The notes: a model not told the origin generated them from the sequence alone. A DNA stretch of 64,000 nucleotides from Agrococcus terreus (GCF_014645235.1 NZ_BMLM01000002.1:356696-420695); one strand, 5' to 3'; counted from the stretch's first letter, positions 36,586 through 47,084 are shown. Program-made: numbers and translations.

Positions 36586-37328
36586 TGCTGCTCGCGATCC
36601 ACGGCCTCGGCGGCGACCGCGGCTCGATGCGCGCGTACCTCGAGGGGGCGGTGCCGCCCGGCGTGCAGGTGCTCGCGCCCGACCTGCGCGCCCACGGCGC
36701 GAGCCCGCTCGTGGGCGAGCCCGACGACTTCGCGCTCGAGGCGCTCGCCGCCGAGGTGGCGGACGAGCTGGTTCGGGTCGGCGACGGCTCGCCCGTGACG
36801 ATCGTCGGCGTCTCGCTCGGCGCCGCGATCGCCACGTCCATCGCCCGCTCCGGGCGCTTCCCGCTCGACCGCGTCGCGCTCGTGCGGCCCGCCTTCACCG
36901 ACGTCTCGCTGCCCGACCACCTGGGCGTCTTCCCGGTCATCGGTCGGCTCCTCGGCGAGCGCAGGCCCGCGCGCGCCTGGGAGGAGCTGCAGCGCACCGG
37001 CGCATGGCGGGCGATCGCGCACGAGTCGCTCGCCCACGCGAACGCCCTCGAGCTGCAGCTCACCCAGCCGCTCGCCGCGGATCGCCGCATCCGGCTCATC
37101 GAGGCGCCGCGGAACGCCGCCTATCGCCCGGGCGAGCTGCGCATCCCCGCCCCGACCGTCGTGCTCGCGAGCCCGCGCGACCCCATCCACCCACTCCACG
37201 TCGCCGAGGCGTGGCGCGACGAGCTCGGCTGCCGGATGCTCGTCTCGCCGCCGCGAGACGCGGGCGAGGAGGCCATGTACGCCTGGTTCCGGCAGCAGCT
37301 CGGCAGCTTCCTCGTCGGCATCCGCTGA
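36585..37328 (+). CDS. Alpha/beta-fold hydrolase
   Basis: A 247-residue alpha/beta hydrolase. LAIHGLGGDRGSM is the HG oxyanion motif, IVGVSLGAAIATSIA the nucleophile elbow (G-V-S-L-G), ASPRDPIHPLHVAEAW carries the acid aspartate and the following histidine. A catalytic His toward the C-terminus is not certain (LVSPPRDAGEEAM). The substrate is unknown. It overlaps the YqaJ gene by one base, an unusual pairing of nuclease and esterase that is repeated by no other locus here. It is followed by the convergent DUF998 gene after 35 bp. Confidence 0.85.
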   Translation: MLLAIHGLGGDRGSMRAYLEGAVPPGVQVLAPDLRAHGASPLVGEPDDFALEALAAEVADELVRVGDGSPVTIVGVSLGAAIATSIARSGRFPLDRVALVRPAFTDVSLPDHLGVFPVIGRLLGERRPARAWEELQRTGAWRAIAHESLAHANALELQLTQPLAADRRIRLIEAPRNAAYRPGELRIPAPTVVLASPRDPIHPLHVAEAWRDELGCRMLVSPPRDAGEEAMYAWFRQQLGSFLVGIR

Positions 37329-37363
37329 CGCCTCGGTCGTCCGCGACCTCTGTCCTCGCCGGC

Positions 37364-38080
37364 TCAGTCCTTCGCGGCGTCGGGAGCCAGCCCGAGGGCG
37401 GCGCCGCGCGGCAGTCCGCCGCCGGCCGCTGCGGCGCGGGGCCGCGCGGGCGCGGCGTGCGGGATGGCGTGCACGACGACCATCGCAAGCATCCACACCA
37501 CCCCGAGGCCCGCGGCGACGTACTCGAGGGTCGAGCCGACGTCGGTGTTGCCGCGCGCGAGCGAGATGATGCCGCCGATCGCGGCGACGACGCCGACGAC
37601 GACGCCGCCGACGGTGGAGAGCCGGGCGACCCAGCGGTCGCTCGCGGTCGCGAACTGCAGCATCGCGACGCAGCCGGCGACGAAGGCGAGCACCGCGGCG
37701 GCGATGTGCACGAGGTCGCGCCACTCGGCGCCGTCGGCGAGCAGCGACGGGCAGCCGGGGCTGCAGGGCACCGCCGCGGCGACCGCGAACAGCGCGGCCG
37801 CGACCACGAGCGAGGCGGCGGGCGCCCAGCGCCGCAGCAGCGGCAGCGTCGTGCGCTGGTCGCGCACGACGACCGCGACGAGCAGGATGCCGACCACCAC
37901 CAGGCAGAAGCCCACCTGGAACAGCGGCGCCGACAGCATGTACTGCGCCCCGAGCTCCGAGATGTACAGGTAGCGGTCGACCATCGCCCGGGCGCGGCCG
38001 ATGAGGGCGGCGCCCGCGACGAGCGTCGCGACGGCCAGCAGGGCGACGACCAGCTCGCCCGCACGGGGTCCGGTGCGCAC
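37364..38080 (-). CDS. DUF998 family membrane protein
   Basis: A 238-residue protein with about six or seven hydrophobic helices (ELVVALLAVATLVAGAAL; PLFQVGFCLVVVGILLVAV; AASLVVAAALFAVAAAV; LVHIAAAVLAFVAGCVAML; GVVVGVVAAIGGIISLA; AAGLGVVWMLAMVVVHAI). The ISELGA and the DLVHIAAAV blocks, with the conserved polar residues HxxxA and D, agree with DUF998. Its function is unknown. The C-terminal 35 residues are Ala/Pro/Gly-rich. It is monocistronic, convergent with the hydrolase gene and divergent from the quinone reductase gene, with a 118-bp intergenic gap there. Confidence 0.82.
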   Translation of the reverse strand: MRTGPRAGELVVALLAVATLVAGAALIGRARAMVDRYLYISELGAQYMLSAPLFQVGFCLVVVGILLVAVVVRDQRTTLPLLRRWAPAASLVVAAALFAVAAAVPCSPGCPSLLADGAEWRDLVHIAAAVLAFVAGCVAMLQFATASDRWVARLSTVGGVVVGVVAAIGGIISLARGNTDVGSTLEYVAAGLGVVWMLAMVVVHAIPHAAPARPRAAAAGGGLPRGAALGLAPDAAKD

Positions 38081-38198
38081 GCGACGACGCTACCGCGCTT
38101 CGCCCGCGCATCCGCACCCGAGCCGTCGTCACATGTCTTCTCGCGGCAACCGGCCGGACACATCCCTGCGATAGCGTCGAGCAGGACGAGGAGGTGCC

Positions 38199-39152
38199 AT
38201 GCAGGCAGTGCTGGTGCGGGCGTTCGGCCCGACAGACGGGGTCGAGGTCGGCGAGATCGAGCCGCCGCTGCGGCTGGGCACCGAGGTGATCGTCGACGTG
38301 CACGCCGCGGGCATGAACCCGATCGACTGGAAGACGGTCGCCGGGAAGGGCGCCGCGAAGGCCGTCGCACCGCTCCTGCCGTGGGTGCCGGGCGGCGACG
38401 TCGCCGGCGTCGTGGCGGAGGCGCCCTACGAGGCCCACGACCTCCAGGTCGGCGACGCCGTCTACGGCATCGCGAACCACTGGCGCACGCGCGGCTCCTT
38501 CGCCGAGCAGGTGACCGTGCCGAGCCTGGCGCTCGCGCCGAAGCCCGAGTCGCTGAGCTTCGAGCTCGCCGCGGCCGTGCCGTGCGCGGCGCTCACCGCC
38601 TGGGACGCCGTCGTGCGCATCGCCAAGGCGCGGGCCGGTCAGCGCATCCTCGTGCACGCCGGCGCGGGCGGCGTCGGGCACTTCGCCGTGCAGTTCGCGA
38701 AGTACTTCGGCGCGCACGTCGCCACCACCGTCTCCGGCCGCAACGTCGACTTCGCCCGATCGCTCGGCGCCGACGAGGTCGTCGACTACACGCGCGACCG
38801 CTTCGAGGACGTGCTGCAGAAGGTCGACGTGGTCGTCGACCTCGTCGGCAACGTCTCGGACGACACCGGCACCCGCTCGCTCGACGTGCTCAAGCACGGC
38901 GGCCTGTACCTCAACGTGCCCACGGGATCGTGGCCCGAGTACGCCGCCGCGAGCGCCGAGCGCGGCCTGCGCTCGTCGTCGGTGAAGGTCGAGGCCGACG
39001 GCTCGAACCTCGGCATCATCGGCCGGCTCATCGACGCCGGCGACGTGCGGGTCGAGCTGCAGCACGCGTACCGGATGGACGAGGTGCACGAGGCGTTTGC
39101 CGAGCTGCAGGGCGGCCACGTGCGCGGCAAGCTCGTGCTCAAGGTGCGCTGA
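38199..39152 (+). CDS. NADPH:quinone reductase-like (zinc-independent MDR) enzyme
   Basis: A 317-residue medium-chain dehydrogenase/reductase. It has the GroES-like domain entry VLVRAFGPTDGVEV, AAGMNPIDWKTVAG, GGDVAGVV, and the Rossmann motif LVHAGAGGVGHFAVQFAKYFGA. The zinc ligands of alcohol dehydrogenases are missing, as in the quinone oxidoreductase/enoyl reductase branch. It should reduce quinones or activated alkenes with NADPH in the cytosol. The following peptide transporter ATPase gene begins 26 bp downstream on the same strand, so the two may be co-transcribed without a shared function. Confidence 0.9.
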   Translation: MQAVLVRAFGPTDGVEVGEIEPPLRLGTEVIVDVHAAGMNPIDWKTVAGKGAAKAVAPLLPWVPGGDVAGVVAEAPYEAHDLQVGDAVYGIANHWRTRGSFAEQVTVPSLALAPKPESLSFELAAAVPCAALTAWDAVVRIAKARAGQRILVHAGAGGVGHFAVQFAKYFGAHVATTVSGRNVDFARSLGADEVVDYTRDRFEDVLQKVDVVVDLVGNVSDDTGTRSLDVLKHGGLYLNVPTGSWPEYAAASAERGLRSSSVKVEADGSNLGIIGRLIDAGDVRVELQHAYRMDEVHEAFAELQGGHVRGKLVLKVR

Positions 39153-39178
39153 CGGCCCGAGCCGTGCAGGATGGGCGC

Positions 39179-40825
<1,647 letters not shown>

Positions 40826-40835
40826 CGCGCTGCGC

Positions 40836-40877
40836 ACGACGAGGGCCCCGGATCCGCGGATCCGGGGCCCTCGTCGT
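40836..40877. terminator. Bidirectional terminator, 42-bp perfect palindrome
   Basis: The segment 40836-40877 is a perfect palindrome with no unpaired centre: left arm ACGACGAGGGCCCCGGATCC plus G, right arm its reverse complement. It lies 10 bp after the ATPase stop and 3 bp before the oppC-like stop, so it serves both convergent transcripts. Confidence 0.9.
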
Positions 40878-40880
40878 CGC

Positions 40881-41825
40881 TCAGCGCTTGCGCGTGCGCG
40901 GATCCATCGCCTCGCGGAGGCTCTCGCCGAGCAGCGTGAACCCGAGCGCGGTGATCATGATGCAGATGCCCGGCAGGAACGCGAGGTGCGGCGCGATCGC
41001 CAGCTCGGTCTGCGCGTAGGTGAGCATGCGCCCCCACTCGGCCGTCTCCGGCCGGCCGCCGCCGAGGCCGAGGAACGACAGCGCCGCCGCGTCGATGACG
41101 GCGGTCGCGAGCGTCAGCGTGCCCTGCACGATGACCGGGCCCACCGAGTTCGGCAGCAGGTGCGTCATCGTGATGCGGCCCGTGCCGAGGCCGAGCGTGC
41201 GCGCTGCCAGCACGTAGTCCGACTCCCGCTGCTGCAGCATCGACGACCGCAGCAGGCGGGCGAAGATCGGGATCTGCGCGACGCCGATGGCGATCATGAC
41301 GGCGAGCGGCGTGCGGCCCAGGATCGCGGCGATCGACACCGCGAGCAGCAGGTGCGGCACCGAGAGCAGGATGTCGACGACCCGCATGATGAGGGTGTCG
41401 ACCCATCCGCCGAACGCGCCGGCGATCGCGCCGAGCACCATGCCGCCCAGCAGGCCGAACATCGTCGAGACGATGCCGATGACGAGCGAGGCGCGAGCGC
41501 CCCAGATGAGCTTCGAGACGACGTCGCCGCCGAAGCGGTCGATGCCGAGCGGGAACTGGGCGAGCTCGCCGATGCCCGGCAGCGCCGTCGGGCGCAGGAA
41601 CTCGCGGCCGGGCGACGAGAGCTCCGGGTAGGGCGCGAGCCACGGCGCCAGCAGCGCCACGAGCACGAAGATGCCGACGACCACCGCGCCCGCCCACGCG
41701 GCGGGGTTGCGGCGGAGGCGGCGGAGGACGTCGCCCCAGAACGAGCCGGAGCGTGGCGCGGCCGTGGGGCTCTGGTTCGCGTCGCCCGGGCCGGAGGCCG
41801 GGGGCAGCACGTCTGCGGCGGTCAC
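40881..41825 (-). CDS. Peptide ABC transporter permease (OppC/DppC type)
   Basis: A 314-residue permease with an N-terminal cytosolic stretch (about 1-38), TM1 near 40-62 (AGAVVVGIFVLVALLAPWLAP) and a further five helices. The EAA motif reads LAARTLGLGTGRITMTHLLPN. The extended N-terminus with the PYPELSSPGREFLRP loop is typical of OppC/DppC. The ATG-region overlaps the oppB-like stop by 4 bp. It works with 41822-42826 and the ATPase encoded at 39179. Substrate probably short peptides; nickel is less likely given the binding protein. Confidence 0.93.
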   Translation of the reverse strand: MTAADVLPPASGPGDANQSPTAAPRSGSFWGDVLRRLRRNPAAWAGAVVVGIFVLVALLAPWLAPYPELSSPGREFLRPTALPGIGELAQFPLGIDRFGGDVVSKLIWGARASLVIGIVSTMFGLLGGMVLGAIAGAFGGWVDTLIMRVVDILLSVPHLLLAVSIAAILGRTPLAVMIAIGVAQIPIFARLLRSSMLQQRESDYVLAARTLGLGTGRITMTHLLPNSVGPVIVQGTLTLATAVIDAAALSFLGLGGGRPETAEWGRMLTYAQTELAIAPHLAFLPGICIMITALGFTLLGESLREAMDPRTRKR

Positions 41826-42826
41826 TGGACCCTCACTCTCGGATCGATGAAGCTGTACGAGACGTCGACGAGCAGGTTGATGAGCGCGTACGCGACGGCG
41901 ATGAAGAGCACGAAGCCCTGCAGCACGGGGAAGTCGCGCGCGAAGATCGCGCTCGCCAGGAAGGCGCCGATGCCGGGGAAGGCGAACACCGTCTCGGTGA
42001 GCACCGCGCCGGAGATCAGCAGGCCCGCCTGCAGGCCGATGGTCGTGACGACGGGCAGCATCGCGTTCCGCAGCACGAAGCGGTTGCGGATGACGCCCTG
42101 CGAGACGCCCTTCGCGCGGCCGGTGCGCACGTAGTCGGCGTTCACGACCTCGAGCACCGAGGCGCGCGTGATGCGCACGATGATCGCGAGCGGGATCGTC
42201 GAGAGCGCGAGCGCCGGGAGGATGAGGTGCACGACCGCGTTGAGCGCCGCGTCGAGCTCGCCCGTGAGCAGCCCGTCGAGCACGTAGAACCCCGTCGCGT
42301 GCGTCGCGTCGACCGAGCGGTCCTGCCTGCCGGTGGTGGGCAGCCAGCCGAGCTGCACCGCGAACACGTACTTGAGGATGAACGCGAGGAAGAACACCGG
42401 GATGGTGATGCCCACGAGGCTGCCGCCGACCGAGAGGTGGTCGATGAGGCGGCCGTGGTTGCGCGCCGCCCAGTAGCCGAGCGGGATGCCGACGCCGACG
42501 GCGATGATGAGCGCCATGACGGCCAGCTCGACGGTGGCGGGGAAGCGGTTGGCGAACTCCTCCAGCACCGGCCGTCGGGTCTCGATGGAGTTGCCGAAGT
42601 CTCCCTGGATGAGGCGGCCGAGCCAGGTGACGTACTGCTCGGGCAGCGGCCGGTTGAAGCCGTAGGCCTCGTTGATGCGCTCGATCGCCTCCGGGGTCGC
42701 GCGCTCGCCGAGGAGCGCCGCGGCCGGCCCTCCCGGGAGCGCCCGCACCCAGAAGAAGAGCAGGACGGTCAAGCCGAACAGGGTCGGGATCAGCAGCAGC
42801 AGGCGCCTGCCGATGGTTCGCAGCAC
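41822..42826 (-). CDS. Peptide ABC transporter permease (OppB/DppB type)
   Basis: A 334-residue permease, N-terminal TM in RLLLLIPTLFGLTVLLFFWV followed by a periplasmic segment with ALPGGPAAALLGE, and the EAA loop YVRTGRAKGVSQGVIRNRFVLRNAML. These features are specific to OppB/DppB proteins. The region between TM3 and TM4 (about 165-205, with VFAVQLGWLPTTGRQDRSVD) is longer than in many relatives. It is expressed with the downstream oppC-like gene (4-bp overlap), 115 bp after the binding-protein gene. Location: cytoplasmic membrane. Confidence 0.93.
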   Translation of the reverse strand: MLRTIGRRLLLLIPTLFGLTVLLFFWVRALPGGPAAALLGERATPEAIERINEAYGFNRPLPEQYVTWLGRLIQGDFGNSIETRRPVLEEFANRFPATVELAVMALIIAVGVGIPLGYWAARNHGRLIDHLSVGGSLVGITIPVFFLAFILKYVFAVQLGWLPTTGRQDRSVDATHATGFYVLDGLLTGELDAALNAVVHLILPALALSTIPLAIIVRITRASVLEVVNADYVRTGRAKGVSQGVIRNRFVLRNAMLPVVTTIGLQAGLLISGAVLTETVFAFPGIGAFLASAIFARDFPVLQGFVLFIAVAYALINLLVDVSYSFIDPRVRVQ

Positions 42827-42941
42827 GTGGTCGTCTCTCGGGTCGGGGCGGGGGCGGCGCGCGCGGGTCGCGCGGGCGCCGGGGTCCGGACGGGGCGGAT
42901 GCCGCGGGCCGGGTGGGCCCGCGGCATCCGCGATCGGCTCG

Positions 42942-44609
42942 CTACTCGCTGAGCTCGATCATGTTGAACACCTCGTCGTTCACCGGGCTGGCCGGGTAGG
43001 AGGTGACCCGCGGGTCGAACGCCAGGGAGGGCGCCGGGTGCGCGAGCGGGATGCCGGGGATGAACTCGGCGATCTGCTCGTTGATGGCCTCGTACGCGGT
43101 CGCGGCCTCCTCGGGGTCGGGGATCTGCCGCGCCTCGGTCAGCGCCGAGAACAGCTCCTCGTTCTCGAAGCCCCACTCGTTCGAGTAGCCGTTGAAGAAG
43201 ACGCCGACGAAGTTGTCGGTGTCGTTGTAGTCGCCGGTCCAGCCGAGCAGGTGGATGCCGTGGTCGTCCGTGCCGCGCATCCGGTCGAGGTAGTCCGTCC
43301 ACTCGTCCGAGACGGGCTCGACCGTGATGCCGACCTCCTCGAGCTGCGACGAGAGGGCCGAGAAGATCTCCTCGGGGTTCGGCATGTACGGGCGCGAGAT
43401 GTTGACCGGGTAGTTGAACTGCAGCTCGAGGCCGTCCTCGTAGCCCGCCTCGGCGAGCAGCTCGCGGGCGCGCTCCGGGTCGTACTCGTAGTCGGTGACC
43501 GAGTCGTTGTAGCCGTTCACGACCGGCGGGATGAACTGCGACGCGACCTCGGTGCCCTCGGGGAGCACCTGCGTGACGAGCGCCTCGCGGTCGATCGCGT
43601 GGGCGATCGCCTCGCGCACGAGCGGGTCCTGCAGCTCCGGCACCGTCTGGTTCATGCCGAGGTAGAGGATCGTGAACGGGTCGCGCTGCATCACGTTGAA
43701 GCCGGCGTCCTCGAGGGCGGCGGTGTCGGCCGGCGCGACGAGGTCGTAGCCGTCGATGTCGCCCGCCTCGAGCGCCTGGCGGCGCGCGGTGGGCTCGTCG
43801 ATCACGCGGAAGACGATCTCCTGCACCTGGCCCTGCTCGCCCCAGTAGTCGGGGTTCGCGGAGAGCACGACCTCGCTGCCGGGCGACCACGACTCGAACA
43901 CGAACGGGCCGGTGCCCGTCGGGTGCGCCTCGCCGTACTCGCTGTACTCGGGGGCCTCCTCGCTGCCGCCGACGTCGTCGGCGCCGTACTCCTCGAGCGC
44001 CGTGGGCGACTGCATCGAGAACGCCGGGAGCGAGAGCGCGGCGATGAAGCCCGAGAACGGGCGGGTGAGGTTGACGGTCGCGGTGCTCGCGTCGTCGGCC
44101 GAGCACGACTCGTAGAGCGCGTTCTCGTCGCCGGCGAAGCCGCCGAAGAGCGAGCCGTAGTAGTACGAGAGGCTCTCGGTGGCGGTGAGGCCGGTCCAGT
44201 TGTACCAGCGGTCGAAGTTGGCGCAGACGGCCTCGGCGTTGAACTCGCTGCCGTCGTGGAAGGTCACGCCCTCCTGCAGGGTGAACGTGTACGAGGTGCC
44301 CTCGTCGTTCGAGGTCCACTCCGTCGCGAGCAGCGGCGCCGGGTCGGCGGAGCCGGGCTCGACGCCCACGAGGCCCTCGAAGATCTGCCGCGAGATGCGG
44401 AAGGTCTCGCCGTCGGAGGCGAAGGCCGGGTCGAGGCCCGAGGGGTCGGAGGAGGCGGCGAAGACGAACGTCGAGTCGACGTCGCTGGGCGCCGCGGAGT
44501 CGCCGCCGTCGTCGCTTCGCTGGCTCTGGATGCAGCCGGTGAGGGCGAGCGTCGCTGCGGATGCCGCCGCGACGCCGACGAGCATGCGCCGTCGTGCTGA
44601 GGTGTTCAC
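42942..44609 (-). CDS. Peptide-binding lipoprotein (ABC type 5, OppA/DppA-like)
   Basis: A 555-residue extracellular solute-binding protein. The signal peptide ends in LALTGC with the lipidated cysteine at about 26. It has the family-5 landmarks DPAFASDGETFRISRQIFEGLV, LQEGVTFHDGSEFNAEAV, ELQDPLVREAIAHAIDREAL and LLAEAGYEDGLELQF. Peptides are the usual ligand of this family. It is the first gene of the minus oppABC-like unit. The gap of 222 bp to the divergent kinase gene should hold both promoters; I see no clear operator there. Confidence 0.93.
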   Translation of the reverse strand: MNTSARRRMLVGVAAASAATLALTGCIQSQRSDDGGDSAAPSDVDSTFVFAASSDPSGLDPAFASDGETFRISRQIFEGLVGVEPGSADPAPLLATEWTSNDEGTSYTFTLQEGVTFHDGSEFNAEAVCANFDRWYNWTGLTATESLSYYYGSLFGGFAGDENALYESCSADDASTATVNLTRPFSGFIAALSLPAFSMQSPTALEEYGADDVGGSEEAPEYSEYGEAHPTGTGPFVFESWSPGSEVVLSANPDYWGEQGQVQEIVFRVIDEPTARRQALEAGDIDGYDLVAPADTAALEDAGFNVMQRDPFTILYLGMNQTVPELQDPLVREAIAHAIDREALVTQVLPEGTEVASQFIPPVVNGYNDSVTDYEYDPERARELLAEAGYEDGLELQFNYPVNISRPYMPNPEEIFSALSSQLEEVGITVEPVSDEWTDYLDRMRGTDDHGIHLLGWTGDYNDTDNFVGVFFNGYSNEWGFENEELFSALTEARQIPDPEEAATAYEAINEQIAEFIPGIPLAHPAPSLAFDPRVTSYPASPVNDEVFNMIELSE

Positions 44610-44831
44610 GGTGCGTGGACCTTTCCTTCTGGGAGCAAGGACGCATGCCGCGCGGCTCGACCGTGAGGCTGCGTAGGGACAACCTAGCGACTTCCCGGAG
44701 GCCTGGACGCGTCGGGAGGGTTACGGATGTGTTGCGATGGCTCCGCCCGCCGGGCGGCCCGCCTCGTCCCCGAGGACGAGATCCGGTGGATCCTTGCGTG
44801 CGGGGGCATCGCGCGCCGTTAGCCTCCGAGC

Positions 44832-46277
44832 ATGACCTCCTCGACGATCGTGCGGTTCCTGCGCTCCTGGTGGCCCGCTCCGGTCGCGGCCGCCGTGGCC
44901 CTGGTCCTGGCCGCCGTGCTCCCCGTCTACACCGCCCTGGTGCTCGTCGCGCTGCTGATCGTCGCCGGCGCCCTCGCGATCGCCGTGCGCTTCCCGCTGC
45001 CCGCGGCCGGTGCGGCGGCGGTCGGCGCGCTCGTCGCCGCGAACGCCGAGAGCGACCCGACCTGGGCGCTCCTGCTCGTCGCCTACGGGGCCCTGCTCGT
45101 GGCGACGTGGCGCTTCGAGCCCGCCCTGCTGCGGGCCCTGAGCGTCGTGCCGGTGGGGCTCCTGATGGGCATCGTGCTCGCCGCGTACTCGACCACGCAG
45201 GAGCGCAGCCCGTTCGGCTCGGCCTTCCAGAACACCGAGGGCCTCGTCGCCTGGATCGTGCTGATGATGGGCTGGGGCATCGTCATCGGCACGCGCGCCC
45301 TCCGCGACGCGGCGCGCGCCGAGCAGGTCACCGAGGTGGCGGTCGCGCGCACGACCGTCGTCGAGTCGGAGCTGCGCGACGAACGCCTCCGCGCCGACCT
45401 CACGCACGACTTCCACGACGTGATGGCGCACTCGCTCGCGGTGCTCGCCGCGCAGGCCGAGGGCCTCCGGCTCTCGTACGAGCGGCATCCCGAGCGCATC
45501 GGCCCGGTGCTCACGACCATCTCCGACACCGCGCGGCTCGCGCTCGTGGAGGTGCGGCAGCTGCTCGAGCGGGTCGACGACGACGCGCGGCGCCCCCAGC
45601 CGACGAGCGCCGACATCCCGGGCCTCGTCGCGCAGCTGCGCTCGGCCGGCCCGTCGGTCGTGCTGCACGACAGCGGCACGCACGGGCACCTGTCGCGCAT
45701 CGCCGACATCGCCGCCTACCGGATCGTCCAGGAGAGCCTCACGAACGCCCTGCGCCACGGCGGGCCCGACGTCGACGTCGTGGTGGCGCTCACCTGGACC
45801 GGTCCCGGGCTCACGATCGCGGTCTCCTCCCCCATCGGCGAGCGCGAGGCGCTGCGGCCGGCCGGGCGCGGCATCGCGGGCATGCACGAGCGCGCCCGGG
45901 TCGCGGGCGGCTCGCTCGAGATCGACGCCGAGGGCGACCGCTTCGTCGTGAGCGCGCACCTGCCGTACGAGCCACTCCCGGCGGGGCCCACCGCGCCGCT
46001 CGGCGAGGACCAGCTGGCGACGCTGCCGGTGCCGGTGCAGCCGGAGGCCGTCGTCGCGCCCTGGATCGTGGAGGCGACGCGGCGGGCCGAGGAGCGCGCC
46101 CGCGCGCGCCGCCACGCCGACGCCGCCGGCTGGTCGACCGCGACCACGATCGACCTCGGCGAGGGGCTGCGGCCGCCGTCGGCACCGTCACCCGGCGGGA
46201 CGTCGGCGCCGGGCCCGGACGGGCGCGTGCCGAACCCGATGGCTCCGCCGCGGCCGCCGCACGGGGCGGGGGGATGA
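44832..46277 (+). CDS. NarL-type sensor histidine kinase with proline-rich tail
   Basis: A 481-residue kinase. Residues 10-165 form about five or six membrane helices. The phosphotransfer helix is DLTHDFHDVMAHSLAVLAAQ: the histidine is present, but the usual ER-x-ARELHD context is replaced (F for L and T-H-D before it). The ATPase domain has RIVQESLTNALRHG (N box) and GRGIAGMHERARVAGGSLEI (G2-like). There is then a disordered, Pro/Ala-rich tail of about 100 residues (about 380-481) that is not part of the kinase fold. It is co-translated with the LuxR-type regulator (ATGA). This class often senses cell-envelope stress or is a nitrate-type kinase. Confidence 0.9.
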   Translation: MTSSTIVRFLRSWWPAPVAAAVALVLAAVLPVYTALVLVALLIVAGALAIAVRFPLPAAGAAAVGALVAANAESDPTWALLLVAYGALLVATWRFEPALLRALSVVPVGLLMGIVLAAYSTTQERSPFGSAFQNTEGLVAWIVLMMGWGIVIGTRALRDAARAEQVTEVAVARTTVVESELRDERLRADLTHDFHDVMAHSLAVLAAQAEGLRLSYERHPERIGPVLTTISDTARLALVEVRQLLERVDDDARRPQPTSADIPGLVAQLRSAGPSVVLHDSGTHGHLSRIADIAAYRIVQESLTNALRHGGPDVDVVVALTWTGPGLTIAVSSPIGEREALRPAGRGIAGMHERARVAGGSLEIDAEGDRFVVSAHLPYEPLPAGPTAPLGEDQLATLPVPVQPEAVVAPWIVEATRRAEERARARRHADAAGWSTATTIDLGEGLRPPSAPSPGGTSAPGPDGRVPNPMAPPRPPHGAGG

Positions 46278-46924
46278 TCCGGGTCGCGCTCGTCGACGAC
46301 CAGCCGCTGTTCCTCGAGGGCCTCGCGATGATCCTCGAGGCGCAGGACGGCATCGAGGTCGTGGGCACCGCCGCCGACGGCGCCGACGCGGTCGCGCTCG
46401 TGCGCGGCACCGCCCCCGACGTCGTCCTCATGGACATCCGCATGCCGGGCGTCGACGGGATCGCCGCGACGGCCGCCATCCGGCACCAGCTGCCGGCGCC
46501 GCCGCCGCACGTGGTGGTGCTCACCACCATCCGCCAGGACCGCGCCGTGGTGGATGCGCTGCGCGCGGGCGCGAGCGGGTTCCTGCTCAAGGACGCCCGG
46601 CCCGAGTTCCTCGTGCAGTCGATCCGCGCGGTCGTCGACGGGCAGCAGGTGATCGCGCCCGCCGAGACGTTCGACCTGCTGCGCGCCTTCGCGCCCGTGC
46701 GCGAGGCCCCCGACATGTCCGTGCTCGAGCCGCTCACCGAGCGCGAGCGCGAGCTGTTCCTGCTCGCCGCGCGGGGCCTGCCGAACGCCGAGATCGCGCA
46801 GCGGCTGTGGGTCGCCGAGACGACCGTGAAGACGCACATGCGCGCGATCCTCGCGAAGCTCGGCGTCGCGAGCCGCGTGCAGCTCGTGGCGCTCGCGCAC
46901 GAGCACCGCCTCATCGAGCACTGA
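46274..46924 (+). CDS. LuxR/NarL-family response regulator
   Basis: A 216-residue regulator. Receiver: IRVALVDDQPLFLEG, acceptor aspartate in VVLMDIRMPGVDG, switch LTTI and lysine FLLKDARPEF. Output: LTERERELFLLAARGLPNAEIA with the recognition helix VAETTVKTHMRAILAKLGV. It should be phosphorylated by the kinase just upstream, with which it shares ATGA (46274-46277). It ends in front of a very strong hairpin cluster (46944-47077) that separates it from the convergent nucleotidase gene. Targets are unknown. Confidence 0.95.
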   Translation: MIRVALVDDQPLFLEGLAMILEAQDGIEVVGTAADGADAVALVRGTAPDVVLMDIRMPGVDGIAATAAIRHQLPAPPPHVVVLTTIRQDRAVVDALRAGASGFLLKDARPEFLVQSIRAVVDGQQVIAPAETFDLLRAFAPVREAPDMSVLEPLTERERELFLLAARGLPNAEIAQRLWVAETTVKTHMRAILAKLGVASRVQLVALAHEHRLIEH

Positions 46925-46943
46925 CCCGCGGCGCGCGATCGCG

Positions 46944-47077
46944 GACCCCGTCGCGCATCCGGGACCCGCACGACGGGGTCGCGGATGCGCGGAGGGGTCC
47001 CGGATCCGTGCGCAAGGCGGACCCGATCGCACGGACCGGACCCCGCACGCGGGGTCCGGTCCGTGGCATCGGGTCCG
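46944..47077. terminator. Nested palindromes between convergent genes
   Basis: The 160-bp gap holds two hairpins. First, GACCCCGTCG (46944-46953) with CGACGGGGTC (46971-46980). Second, an outer stem CGGACCCGAT (47018-47027) / ATCGGGTCCG (47068-47077) with an inner 16-bp stem ACGGACCGGACCCCGC (47031-47046) / GCGGGGTCCGGTCCGT (47049-47064) and a 2-nt loop. It serves the kinase-regulator and nucleotidase transcripts and is larger than a terminator needs to be. Confidence 0.85.
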
Positions 47078-47084
47078 GGAGGGG

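Noticed and set aside
44610-44831. Operator or riboswitch in the divergent peptide-binding-protein/kinase promoter
   Set aside because: I saw no repeats or conserved core; probably just two promoters.
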